Shown: piece after piece, positions 1 to 9,340 of the stretch
Layout of the letters: every line of letters starts with the position of its first letter
Numbering within the stretch: the stretch's first letter is position 1
Assembly: GCA_948144175.1 (NCBI GenBank)
Contig: CANXME010000531.1
Location: 806,001-870,000 of the forward strand
Source: Closterium sp. NIES-65
Lineage: Eukaryota; Streptophyta; Zygnematophyceae; Desmidiales; Closteriaceae
DNA: 64,000 bases
Reading direction: 5' to 3'
Translations under genes and position numbers: made by a program
The notes under the pieces: model-generated
The model's input: only the letters and a program-made list of their open reading frames with translations
Told to the model about the DNA's origin: nothing
Databases searched by the model: none

Positions 1-589
1 GGACTTCTCGAGGATCTCGACAGTGAGAGTGGTGGGGCAGACTGCGAGTAGGTCGTCCCTGACTCCGTGAAGGGAGTCAGGGAGGCGGGTGACAATGTAG
101 TAGAGAGTGAAGTACTTGGGGGGGGGGGTTCTTGGCGCAGAACTCAGCAGGAAGTGCAGCGCGGAAGCGAGCGTCACTAGTGCGCAGGTGGGTAATGAGG
201 TCGGCGACTGTGGCAAAAGCAGCAAGGTCGGGAAAGAGGTACGGTAGCATGAGGCGGCTTAGTGCAGCAGTGGCAGGGGTGGAGTAGCGTGCGATAACGG
301 CGTCGTACAAGGTCTTAGCACTCTTGTACGACCCAAAGTGCGCACGCTCAGCGGGAGGGAGGTGGCGACGCACAGCAAGACGTGCAGCAGCATCGCGTGT
401 GGCCCACTGTGAGCGAACAGTGGCATCCTCAGTAGCAGCAGGGGCGGGAGAGGCACCAGAAGTGAGATCAAAGAGAGAGAGTCCGTCAGCTCTGTCGCAC
501 TGTAGGAAAAGCAGTAGGTCGTCTACCCACACGTCAAAGTCAATGGCTCTGCCCTCAGCGTCAAAGGCGAGGACACTGGGGGTAGCCAT
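1..589 (-). pseudogene. gag: Copia gag N-terminal part, frameshifted
   Basis: The start codon at 589 begins MATPSVLAFDAEGRAIDF, nearly identical to the gag starts of B (10708), C (26354) and the related E (41782). Gag forms the capsid-like particle that packages element RNA. The capsid-type helical region is readable to the tract encoding NPPP, where 11 consecutive G (on plus) replace the 10 found in B. The frame breaks there, and the rest (YxVTRLPDSLR type sequence) continues in another frame to position 1. It is truncated by the window edge, so whether the rest of the element is functional is unknown. Confidence 0.85.
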
Positions 590-619
590 GACAGCAGTAG
601 AGAGAGGGCAGTGCGCAGA

Positions 620-1490
620 GTAAAGCTCAGTGCTCACCAGACAGGGCAGTGCAGGGAGGGCTCGGGCGGCTCGGGCGGCTCGACTGCTGGGCGGCTCGGG
701 CGACTCGGCGGCTCGGGCGGCTCGGGCGGCACTGCAGCTGGGGCGGCTCGGCTGCTGGGGCGGCTCGGCTGCTGGGGCGGCTCGGCTGCTGGGGCGGCTC
801 GGCTGCTGGGGCGGCTCGGCGGCTGGGGCGGCTCGGCTGCTGGGGCGGCTCTGCTGCTGGGGCGGCTCGGCCGGGAGATGCAGGGGCGGGGCCGTCAGGT
901 GCAGCGGCGGGCCGGCAGGTGCAGCGGCGGGTCGACCGGTGCAGCGGCGAGCCGGCAGGTGCAGCGGCGGGGCCGTAGGGTGCAGCGGCGGGCCGGTAGG
1001 TGCAGCGGCGGGGCCGTCAGGTGAAGCGGCGGGCCGCTGGGTGCAGCGGCGGGCCATAGGGTGCAGCGGCGGGCCGGCAGGTGAAGCGGCGGGCCGCTGG
1101 GTGCAGCGGCGGGCCGTAGGGTGCAGCGGCGGGCCGGCAGGCGCAGCGGCGGGGCCGTCAGGTGAGGCGGCGGGCCGTAGGGTGCAGCGGCGGGCCGTAG
1201 GGTGCAGCGGCGGGCCGGCAGGTGCAGCGGCGGGGCCGTCAGGTGCAGCGGCGGGCCGGCAGGGCCGCGTCAGAGCCGGCGGCGAGGCCGCGTCAAGCAG
1301 GCGGCGGGGCCGCGACGTAGCGGGCGGCAGGGCCGCGTCAGAGCCGGCGGCGGGGCCGCGTCAGTGGAGGCGGCGGGGCCGCGTCAAGCAGGCGGCGGGG
1401 CCGCGATCAGGAGGGGCAGCGGGGCCGCGAGGGAAATGGCGACCCGAGGGGTCGCTAAAAAAAATGCGCGCCTCGGGGCGCGCTTCGGTG
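620..1490 (-). repeat. GC-rich tandem-repeat leader of element Z
   Basis: Between the PBS and the gag start lie two array types. The first is a short unit of the GGCTCGGCTGCTGGGGC kind (about 660-870). The second has 20-23-bp units such as GGTGCAGCGGCGGGCCG and GGCGGCGGGGCCGCGTCA (about 890-1420). Long open frames through it on both strands are by-products of the repeat and low stop-codon density, not genes. The same kind of array occupies the same place in B, C and E. Confidence 0.85.
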
Positions 1491-1533
1491 GGCCCTAAAA
1501 AAACGGTCCTTAGGAAGGACCCGCTCTATACCA

Positions 1534-1661
1534 TGTGAAACAAGTGAACAGGAATGAAATGACTAAGGAAAGATTGGGTACAAATACAACCCTAGAAACC
1601 CTGTACCCCATATGTGCTACCCCACTATAGCCTACAGCAACTATGTCATATAAATCTGACA
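1534..1661 (-). repeat. 5' LTR of element Z
   Basis: 128 bp, beginning TGTGAAACAAG and ending TCTGACA on plus. It is very close to the 129-bp LTRs of B. On the minus strand it is followed at once by TGGTATAGAGCGGGTCC (1533 down to 1517), which resembles the usual copia primer-binding site TGGTATCAGAGC. Confidence 0.88.
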
Positions 1662-1714
1662 GCATGTATTCCCTATACAGAGTAAATTCGGTCCCTGAAA
1701 AAAAACCCAGAGGC

Positions 1715-1872
1715 CTCAGGGCATGTTCCTACGGCCCCTTATCAGGCCAACCTCTTATCAAGCTCGCGTCAAAACACACTGAAAATTTCATAAACCTGAA
1801 AACCCTCGCTACTTTTACCAGGCAAGGCTGACAAGAGGTTTGCCTGATAAGAGCGTAGGAACATGCCCTCAG
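1715..1872. repeat. MITE-like inverted repeat
   Basis: The left arm (1715-1759, beginning CTCAGGGCATGTTCCTACG) is the near-perfect reverse complement of the right arm (1831-1872), with a central spacer of about 70 bp. AGAGTAA occurs to the left (about 1679) and directly at the right edge, which could be a target-site copy, but the spacing does not fit neatly. No coding capacity. A non-autonomous DNA transposon is the natural reading, but it could be a simple folded repeat. Confidence 0.5.
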
Positions 1873-2396
1873 AGTAACCTACAGCATAACTCTGACAAAT
1901 CAGAGAAATCTTACCGTAAGTTCCAAAAAAAAAACCCAGCGGATACAGAGTTACTTTAAAAAATGACTCTGATTTTCAGAGAAACAGAGTAATTTACTCT
2001 GATAACGTGAGGCCTGGTCTGCAGATGAGAGCTTTGTTTAAGGCTCTCCGGCTCCACACTTGCTGATGACACATGACATAGCTTCGCTCGCTGAGAGGCT
2101 GTGCCGAGACTCAACTGAGAGGTTTGTTTAAGTTTAGTTCATTTGCATGGTCCAGTGGGTGTATGTGCTACTGGCTTAGGATTTGCGCCTGGCATGCCTA
2201 TCTGGGCAGCTGCTTCGTATGTCTGTATGTGAAGTGTTAATGTTTGATCGTGCAGTGCGTTCGGTACCAGTGTGTAAGATCTGATCGGTTGGCTCTGTGA
2301 GAGACGAAGGGAGCTACACCAGCCCTATTAAGTGGCTTAATATATCACCCAACCGTAATAGGAAGCTACTTACAGCATCGCATCATGCTTGACACG

Positions 2397-2412
2397 GTGA
2401 CTTTCGAGTCAC
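2397..2412. other. Short hairpin with TTCG loop
   Basis: GTGACT-TTCG-AGTCAC forms a 6-bp stem with a TTCG tetraloop. It has no gene context and may be chance. Confidence 0.3.
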
Positions 2413-2555
2413 GTTTGATAAGTCACCCAACATTTACAGCATTGGGTCATGATCCTGTGAAGCCGCATCACGATATCAGGGTAAAACATCCTGATTACCC
2501 TGATTTCAAGATGTTTTTATGCGCTTGCCCTGTGATTTCAGGATGATGCTGATTT

Positions 2556-3004
2556 TGTTGGAAACAATCGGTCCTAAAGCGCTTCTATCGTGTCGAAACA
2601 CCAAGGCACAAGTGAAGCAAATCATATCGCGGCACCAGCGAGTCAACCCTCGGAGGTTGAAGTAACCGCTGGAGGTTACAGGAAAGTCAAAGGTCAGCGA
2701 CCTTTGACTTGACAAAGGCAGCGCGACAGCAAGGACACACAACTGACTCGATATTGAGCAGTTGCCCGAGTCGCACTGTATCGAACCGCAACAGCCAACA
2801 GTAAAACAGTTGTCATTCATATCTCTTCGTATTCCTTGTACTCCTATATAAACCTTTGTACTTGTTTGCTTTAATCAACTCACTTTGTTCTCACACACTA
2901 GTGCAAGGTGGTTCAGAGTCTCATCATTAAACGCTTCCGCTACCACATCACTAGACCCAGAGATTTACCCTACCAAAGATCCTAAGGGGCTTTTCAGCCC
3001 AACA
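2556..3004 (+). repeat. 5' LTR of element A
   Basis: 449 bp, starting TGTTGGAAAC and ending CCCAACA, followed directly by the PBS. The 3' copy differs at several positions, including its first base (AG instead of TG at 15669). A TATA box is visible at 2845-2852. Confidence 0.93.
2845..2852 (+). promoter_or_regulatory. TATA box in the 5' LTR of A
   Basis: TATATAAA lies about 150 bp before the LTR end, and the same motif occurs in the 3' LTR at 15958-15965. It is the likely Pol II start signal for element A RNA. Confidence 0.6.
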
Positions 3005-3016
3005 TGGTATGAGAGC
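3005..3016 (+). other. Primer-binding site of A
   Basis: TGGTATGAGAGC immediately follows the LTR. It differs by one base from the usual copia PBS complementary to the 3' end of initiator tRNA-Met. Confidence 0.85.
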
Positions 3017-3059
3017 TGGTTAGGGCAAAATCTATTTTTTTTTTATCACACCAAAAGGC

Positions 3060-4469
3060 ATGTCTACCAGAAAGGAGAGGAGCTCCTCCAACGGCTCTCC
3101 TGGTACTACTCCTACTCCACCTCCTGCCTCCGGCATACAGACAGAGGAAGGCACAACAACAAGACTGGCAGCAGGATCTATCGAAACACCCGCAAACCAA
3201 GGCGCGGGCTTCGATCCAAGCATGATGGAGAAATTCTTCTCCTTCATGTCCTTCTACGAGCAGCACCAGCAAGGAGTACCTGCGCAATCAAACAACAGCA
3301 ACAACGTGACGCCCATGAGTCTCGATGGCTCATCCTACGCACGCGGGAATCAACAACAACAACCCACCTTCGCTCCGTATGAGCCCCAGCGCGGCTCCGT
3401 CAGCTTCATGCCACAACCTCAACCTGCACCGGGACAAGAAAGAACGCTGGATGCACTACAAGTTCAGTCGCAGTTCGCGCACGTCTTAAAACTGCAAACG
3501 ACAAAACCCTTCGACGGGAAGGACTTCTTTACCTGGTCGTTCGAATTCGAACTGATGATGGAAGGAGCGCAAATCCTTGGCTTCTTCGACGCGTCCCAGC
3601 CATACCCAACAAACGGCACACAATATGAGAAGCAGCAGTACACCTATCAATCGATGATGGCGTACACGATACTACTGAGGAACATCACCCCGACTCAACA
3701 GCAGAACATAAGGACTTACCGAGGATATGGCAACTCCGCGGAGCTCGCGTACAATCACTTGAAGAACCAGTATCAAGCAACAGACAGCGTAAACCAAAGT
3801 CGGTTAATGGCGCAGCTGACAACAATCGAGATGAAACCAGGCGAGAAGGGAATGGCGTTTATCAGTCGCTGCCGCGAGCTGCGCGACAAGCTTCTTCGAT
3901 GTGGAGGATCAATTTCAGAAGACGCCTTCGTCACGGTTGTCATCGGCGGTCTTGGTCCTCACTGGCGCTCCACTCGCGCCATAATACGAGCACACGGGAG
4001 AATCTCCGAAGCAGCACTCTGCGCCGAAATCCATGCTGAACAGCAAGACATGGACCTGCAAGAAGAACGACACAAGAAAAAGGTATCAGTACCCGAATTC
4101 GCGTTCCACACTCAGCGACGCTACAACTACAACAACAACCGGCAGCAACAACCGAAGCCAGTACCTCCGTTCTGCCACCTCTGCAAGACTTCAGGGCATC
4201 CTCGCACGCACTGCCCAAATCAACAACAGTCAACATCGCCGCAACGCCAACTTCGTCCTTCAAGCAGTCAAGTCGCTTCAACGCAAGCAAATCCGACAAC
4301 TTCAGTACAAGCGTCAACAACATCGACAGGACAACCTGCAAAGGAAACAAGAAACATCGTCAGCTGCATGGCAAGGCTGAGTGACTCCTGCACGACTGAG
4401 TCACCACCATATTACTCACCAGAAGAACAACTCGACAACCGCACGCCTCGCCGCGAGTCACTTCAACCG
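3060..4469 (+). pseudogene. gag: Element A gag, interrupted by B
   Basis: 470 codons are open from ATG 3060 to the B insertion at 4470. The N-terminal third is rich in Ser, Pro and Gln. The UBN2-type copia capsid region follows, and a classical zinc knuckle CHLCKTSGHPRTHC (CX2CX4HX4C, about residue 370) binds RNA. The frame continues in phase after B at 11941, so gag and pol were one continuous frame before B landed. The coding region is intact but cannot give a full polyprotein, because B sits between gag and protease. Confidence 0.9.
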
Positions 4470-4598
4470 TGTGAAGTAAAGAAAACAGGAATGAAATGAC
4501 TAAGGAAAGATTGGGTACAAATACAACCCTAGAAACCCTGTACCCCATATGTGCTACCCCACTATAGCCTACAGCAACTATGTCATATAAATCTGACA
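4470..4598 (-). repeat. 3' LTR of element B
   Basis: TGTGAAGTAAAG...TCTGACA on plus. On the minus strand it is preceded by the purine tract CCTATGGGGGTG (PPT), the expected plus-strand priming site. Confidence 0.95.
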
Positions 4599-4742
4599 CA
4601 CCCCCATAGGCAAAGTGGGGGAGAACAAGGGGTCACAAGACCAGTCAAGCAAAGCAAAGCACGCTCAGGGTGGATCACAAAGTCACCACACAGTCCGAGC
4701 ACAAGAGTAGGGCCAGAGGCCAGTTCACATGCAGGAGTACAG

Positions 4743-4788
4743 ACATATATATAAAACTAGACAAACAAGAGCAGGCATATATATATGT
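4743..4788 (-). other. TA-rich inverted repeat in B 3' UTR
   Basis: ACATATATATA (4743-4753) and TATATATATGT (4778-4788) enclose a loop containing AGACAAACAAGAGCAGG. The same arms and loop core occur in C (16297-16344) and D (about 21268-21314), always between the pol stop and the 3' LTR. Conservation of the position and the loop core suggests an RNA structure of the element, although TA runs also arise by slippage. Confidence 0.55.
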
Positions 4789-4804
4789 CACAGTACAAGT
4801 GAAG

Positions 4805-7800
4805 TCAAGAGGAGAGCAAGTGAGGCAAGACAGGCACAAGACCCAGCTGGGTGCAAAAGCGCTGATGGTCACAAGGCGCGAGTGCCTTGGTGAACACATC
4901 AGCAGTGTTGGCCTCAGAGGCCACGTACGCAAGTCGCAACTGACCACGCTGCTGCAGCTCACGAGCAAGGAAGTAGCGGAGAGCAATGTGCTTCGTTCTG
5001 TGCTCCAAGCGCTGCTCTCGACACAAGGCCAGCATAGCCTTGTTGTCTACGTACAGCACTGGAGGAGAACGAGGCGGCTCTCCAAGGTCAGTCAGCAGGT
5101 AGGTGAGCCAGCGAAGCTCCTGTGCAGCCATGGCCCCGGCGTAGATCTCAGCCTCACAACTGGAGCCGAGAACCGAAGACGAGCGAGTAGACCGCCACGA
5201 GACAGAGCCGGAACCAAGGCTGAAGGTGTAACCCTGTGACGACCGCTGCGTAGCCTGGTCGTCAGCCCAAGAAGCGTCCGCGTGGCCGGTAAGGACCACT
5301 GGACTCCGCCCTCCAAGCACTAGCCCCATGCCCGACGTACTGCACAGGTAGCGCAATACCCTCTTCGCTGCAGCCATGTGCTCCGGTCTGTGTCTCCCAG
5401 GAGCAACATAGCGTGCAAGAATGCTCAGAGGGTATGCAAGGTCAGGTCGTGTGCAGGTCATCAGGTACATGAGGCAGCCAACAAGCTCTGCATACGGACC
5501 ACTCGACTCTACGGACTCATCCGAAGGCAGAGCTGAGAGTGAGTGGCGAGTAGGCAGAGGAGTGGCCTGAGGCGAGGAGTACGTGAAGCCGAAGCGCTGA
5601 AGGACCTGCTGCACCATGTGTGACTGAGTCAAGGTAATGGTGCGGCGTGCTCTGTCCCGAGTGATCTGCAAGCCAAGGTAGCTGCGCAGTTCACCCAGGT
5701 CTGTGCACGTGTGTCTCTTCAGCAGCTCGGACTTCACGTAGGCGAGTCCAGCAGTGTCCGCTGTGGCAAAGACCAAGTCGTCGACGTACACGAGGATGTA
5801 GAACGGCGGCAGGGAAGTGTCGGTGCGAAGAAACAGCGACGGGTCAGCAGTAGAAGGAGCAAACCCAAGGGCCGCAAGCGTAGTCCTCAGTGTGTCGTGC
5901 CACTCACGCGGTGCCTGGCGGAGACCGTAGACTGGCCGTCGGAGGCTCCACTGGGTGCCAGGAGGGAAAGTCCCAGTGAAGCCAGGTGGACGGCGAAGCC
6001 AGATCTCCTCGTGCAGGCTACCCTGCAAGAACGCAGTGCTGAAGTCGAGAGAGTGAAGCTCGTAGTCGCGCTGAGCGGCTATGTGCAGCAGCACCCGAAG
6101 AGTAGTCATCTTCGGGGTGGGAGAGAAGGTCTGAAAGTAGTCAACTCCCTGCCGCTGACTGAAGCCACGAGCGACGTACCGTGCCTTGAAGACAGGTGGA
6201 GAGCCCGGCGGCCGCTTCACCCTGAAGATCCACATGCCACTGACGATGTTCGCCCCAGGAGGGGGAACCGCGTCAACGTAGGTGCCTGTGGACTTCCAGG
6301 AAGCCATCTCTGCATCCATAGCTGCCTGCCACTGAGAGGAGTAGGGACCCTCTACGGCCTCCGCGTAAGAACGCGGAGTCGGGATGTCTAGTGCATCCGG
6401 GTCTCCCTCAGGGGCAAGCAGTACAGACGCGAGATGAGGTGAAGCAGCCGCTAGACACTGTAACTCCTCCTGCCTGTCCTCTAGGACGTCCGTGCCAAGA
6501 GCACACTCACCCCCGACGGACGGAGGACAGACAGACGCAGACTCAGCAACAAGACTAGCAGCGTAGTCGAGACGACAGCGAGCAGCAAAGTCAACGAGCT
6601 CAGCGACTAGAGCAGACGCAGCACTGGACTCAAAAGAGGGGTCAGTGACGACAGTAGCAAGCAGACGCGTGACAGTAGGACTCGCAGCGCGAAGAGAGTC
6701 CGACTCAGGGTCGGCAAGCGCAGGAAGAGAGGACTCAGGAGGAGAAGGCAAAGGGGCACGCAGAGGAGCAGTGGACAGACGCAAAGACATCCGGTGCGTG
6801 CCAGGGACAGGAGGAGGACGCTGACGCGAACTGCGACCACTAGCGCGAGCAGCACGAACAGGCGACGCGGGACGAGACGCAGGCTCACGACGCTCAGCAA
6901 GACCTCCAGTAGGACCAGTGTAAGGAGAGGGAGCAGGCAGTGGAGAGGAAGGCTCCAGTAGGGACTGCGACTGGACAGGTGGTGGACCCTCTACTGGAGG
7001 AGAAAGACCAAGAACCTGCTGCAGGAGCGGAACGAAGTAGGGCCGAGGCCGCGCGGCAGCTCCAGACTCAGCAGGGACAGCACCAGCACCCTCAGCTACA
7101 GCACCATCGCCACCCACACCTCCAGCGGCAGGACCAACAGCAGCAGGCTCAGCACGAACGCCCTCAGCAGCTCCAGCTCCACGAGGACCCGCAGGTCCAG
7201 CAGCTCCGGGACCGACAGCACCCGCACCCTCGACGGTCGAAGAAGCTCCAGCTCCAGCTCCAGCAGCACCTCCAGACTCAGCAGCACGCCTCCAGCGGCG
7301 AGCGAACCACTCGCGCAGCTCCTGTGGAGAGAGGGGCTCCCGGCGAGACGCAGCAGCAGGAGAAACCCCAGGCTCAGCAGCTCCAGACGCAGCACCCCCA
7401 GGCTCAGCAGCTCCCAGCTCAGCACCCCCAGGCTCAGCAGCTCCCGACCCAGCACCCCCAGACCCAGCACCTCCAGGCACAGCACCCCCCGGCTCAGCAC
7501 CCCCAGGCTCCGCACCCTCCGCAGTAGCACCCTCAGGCCCAGCACCCCCAGCAGTAGCACCCCCAGGCTCAGCACCCCCGCGCACAGCACCCCCAGAGTC
7601 AGCACCCCCAGGCTCAGCACCCGCAGCAGCACCAGAGTCACCAGTAACCTCGACCGGGTCAACGACGTCTACCTGGGACACACCTGAGGGGGCAGGAACC
7701 TGAGGGGGGAGGGGGTCTACCGGGGGGGGAACCGGCACAAGGAAGTCCGGGGGAGGGGGGAGGGAAGGAGTGCGGTAGGGGAAGAGACGGTAGAAGGGGA

Positions 7801-9340
7801 CTGACTCGTCGAACGTGACGTCCTGGGAGGACAGAACACGACGAGAGGAGGGGTGGTAAAACTGCCACCCTGGGGCGTCAGTGGGGAAGCCAAGGAAGAC
7901 ACAGGGAGCAGCACGAGGGGACAGCTTGTCCGCAGACAAGTCGCGGACAAACGCCCGAGATCCCCAGACACGGAACACAGACGCATCGCCAACCTTCCCC
8001 GTCCACAGCAAGACTGGGGACATCGCAGGCCGAGAGACCCGGGGGTGAAGGTTGAGCTGATGCGCCGCGTACCTCACCGCAAACGGCCACAGAAAATGGG
8101 GGGCAGCCGCATGCATCATGGACGTACGAGCGACATCCATGACCATGCCAATGCGGCGCTCAGCAATCCCATTTTGCTGTGGTGAGTCCGGAAGCGTGAA
8201 GGTCTGGCGGATCCCCCGTGCACGACAGTGGTCTCGCAGAAGGCGAGAAGAGAACTCTCCGCCTCTGTCAGAGTGCAGACGCAGAACAGGAAAGTCCGAG
8301 CCGAAGCTCTTCCTGAGCTGGAGACGAGCCTCGCGGATCCAGTCGATCAGCACCTCAGTGACCGCACCCTTGCTGCGCAAGGGGAGGACTGTGGTGTAAC
8401 GCGAGTAGTCGTCAACCACCAACAGGAAGTAGCGCTCGTAACCCTGCCCACGGACGGGGGCTGGGCCCCACACATCCATGTGAAGCGTCTGCAGGGGAGC
8501 CTCTGTCGGGGGGAAGTGGGAGGAGTGAGGAGTAGCCCGTAGGCGACCCTCGACACAGGGGACACAGGAAGGTCCTGGCCCGGAGGGGAGAGGAGGGAGA
8601 GACTGGGGAAGACCAGAGACAAGGACACGGGAAGCCATGCTCCGAAGACGGGGCAAGGAGGGGTGGCCAAGACGGTGGTGCCACAGGAGAGTCTCGTGAG
8701 ACAGGAGGCGACAAGAACAGGGGGCAGACTCAGGACCTGACCGGGACGCAGCAGCAAGTACCTGACCCGACGCAGCCACCTGACCAGACGCAGGGACAGG
8801 AGGAGACTCAACGGTCAGGGTGTAGAGACTCGACCCCGGCCGACGCGAGAACGTGGCCAGGTGTCGGCCTGTGCGTGCCTCCGTGCAGTGGGTCACCCGC
8901 TGACTCGCAGGAGTGAACTGGTGAACACCCACATCCTGCAGGTCCGCTCCACTCACCAAGTTCGTAGAGAACGAGGGAAGGTACAGACCCGACAGGGTGC
9001 CCGAAGGGGCAGCCGGACACGGGAGGACAGTGGAGAAGTGAGACAGGACAGGACCCCCAGAGGGGTCAGCAAGGGAGACTGCAACCGGCCGGCCGAGCGG
9101 CGTAAGGGTAGTGCGGTCTCGAAAGAAGGAGCGAGAAGCTCCGGAGTCAAGTGTGAAAGTGAGGGAGGACGAGGACGACTCAGTACCTGAGAGCGCAGTC
9201 TCACCAGTACCTGAGAGCGCAGACGCACTGGCACCTAGAGCAGCAGCCTCACAAGCACCTAGCGCAGCAGTACCAATGCCCGGGTCGGGCTGGAAACAGC
9301 GGTAACCCTCATTCTCCTCACTATAATCCACAACATACAT
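4805..9340 (-). CDS. pol: Element B Pol: protease, integrase, RT, RNase H
   Basis: 1511 codons, uninterrupted, ending in TGA. Domains in order: aspartic protease (TLDSGASRSFF, about residue 60); GAG-pre-integrase and zinc-binding HHCC (WHHRLGHPS...CVPC, about 215-265); integrase catalytic core (MDVWGP, LHSDRGGEFSS, PQQNGIAERR); a long low-complexity linker rich in AEPGG units (about 575-690); reverse transcriptase (FKARYVARGF, YVDDLVFA); and RNase H (GHADASWADD, SSCEAEIYAG, YVDNKA, NTADVFTK). The integrase-before-RT order defines Ty1/copia. The frame is continuous with gag upstream apart from one TAG, so the ATG at 9340 is probably not a true start and the product is likely part of a Gag-Pol polyprotein. 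Confidence 0.95.
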   Translation of the reverse strand: MYVVDYSEENEGYRCFQPDPGIGTAALGACEAAALGASASALSGTGETALSGTESSSSSLTFTLDSGASRSFFRDRTTLTPLGRPVAVSLADPSGGPVLSHFSTVLPCPAAPSGTLSGLYLPSFSTNLVSGADLQDVGVHQFTPASQRVTHCTEARTGRHLATFSRRPGSSLYTLTVESPPVPASGQVAASGQVLAAASRSGPESAPCSCRLLSHETLLWHHRLGHPSLPRLRSMASRVLVSGLPQSLPPLPSGPGPSCVPCVEGRLRATPHSSHFPPTEAPLQTLHMDVWGPAPVRGQGYERYFLLVVDDYSRYTTVLPLRSKGAVTEVLIDWIREARLQLRKSFGSDFPVLRLHSDRGGEFSSRLLRDHCRARGIRQTFTLPDSPQQNGIAERRIGMVMDVARTSMMHAAAPHFLWPFAVRYAAHQLNLHPRVSRPAMSPVLLWTGKVGDASVFRVWGSRAFVRDLSADKLSPRAAPCVFLGFPTDAPGWQFYHPSSRRVLSSQDVTFDESVPFYRLFPYRTPSLPPPPDFLVPVPPPVDPLPPQVPAPSGVSQVDVVDPVEVTGDSGAAAGAEPGGADSGGAVRGGAEPGGATAGGAGPEGATAEGAEPGGAEPGGAVPGGAGSGGAGSGAAEPGGAELGAAEPGGAASGAAEPGVSPAAASRREPLSPQELREWFARRWRRAAESGGAAGAGAGASSTVEGAGAVGPGAAGPAGPRGAGAAEGVRAEPAAVGPAAGGVGGDGAVAEGAGAVPAESGAAARPRPYFVPLLQQVLGLSPPVEGPPPVQSQSLLEPSSPLPAPSPYTGPTGGLAERREPASRPASPVRAARASGRSSRQRPPPVPGTHRMSLRLSTAPLRAPLPSPPESSLPALADPESDSLRAASPTVTRLLATVVTDPSFESSAASALVAELVDFAARCRLDYAASLVAESASVCPPSVGGECALGTDVLEDRQEELQCLAAASPHLASVLLAPEGDPDALDIPTPRSYAEAVEGPYSSQWQAAMDAEMASWKSTGTYVDAVPPPGANIVSGMWIFRVKRPPGSPPVFKARYVARGFSQRQGVDYFQTFSPTPKMTTLRVLLHIAAQRDYELHSLDFSTAFLQGSLHEEIWLRRPPGFTGTFPPGTQWSLRRPVYGLRQAPREWHDTLRTTLAALGFAPSTADPSLFLRTDTSLPPFYILVYVDDLVFATADTAGLAYVKSELLKRHTCTDLGELRSYLGLQITRDRARRTITLTQSHMVQQVLQRFGFTYSSPQATPLPTRHSLSALPSDESVESSGPYAELVGCLMYLMTCTRPDLAYPLSILARYVAPGRHRPEHMAAAKRVLRYLCSTSGMGLVLGGRSPVVLTGHADASWADDQATQRSSQGYTFSLGSGSVSWRSTRSSSVLGSSCEAEIYAGAMAAQELRWLTYLLTDLGEPPRSPPVLYVDNKAMLALCREQRLEHRTKHIALRYFLARELQQRGQLRLAYVASEANTADVFTKALAPCDHQRFCTQLGLVPVLPHLLSS

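Larger units (their letters stand above)
1..1661 (-). mobile_element. Copia element Z, 5' part (LTR, leader, truncated gag)
   Basis: Read on the minus strand this is an LTR (1534-1661), a primer-binding site directly after it, a GC-rich tandem-repeat leader and the N-terminal part of a copia gag running off the window start. The layout is the same as in element B (4470-11935), so Z is a sister copy of the B family. The pol part, if present, lies left of the window. The right target-site copy would be the bases just after 1661 (GCATG), but the left copy is not visible, so the insertion cannot be proven from here. Confidence 0.85.
1662..2555. other. Non-coding stretch between elements Z and A
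   Basis: No credible gene. It contains the inverted-repeat element at 1715-1872, several short AGAGTAA/TTACTCT palindromic motifs around 1930-2000, and AT-richer unique-looking sequence from about 2010. It flanks the left end of element A. Confidence 0.6.

Noticed and set aside
630-1538. Long open frames rich in Gly, Arg and Ala across the repeat leaders (also 11051-11785, 26415-26663)
   Set aside because: They lie in short tandem GC repeats, are open on several frames and strands at once, and sit in the untranslated leader of elements.
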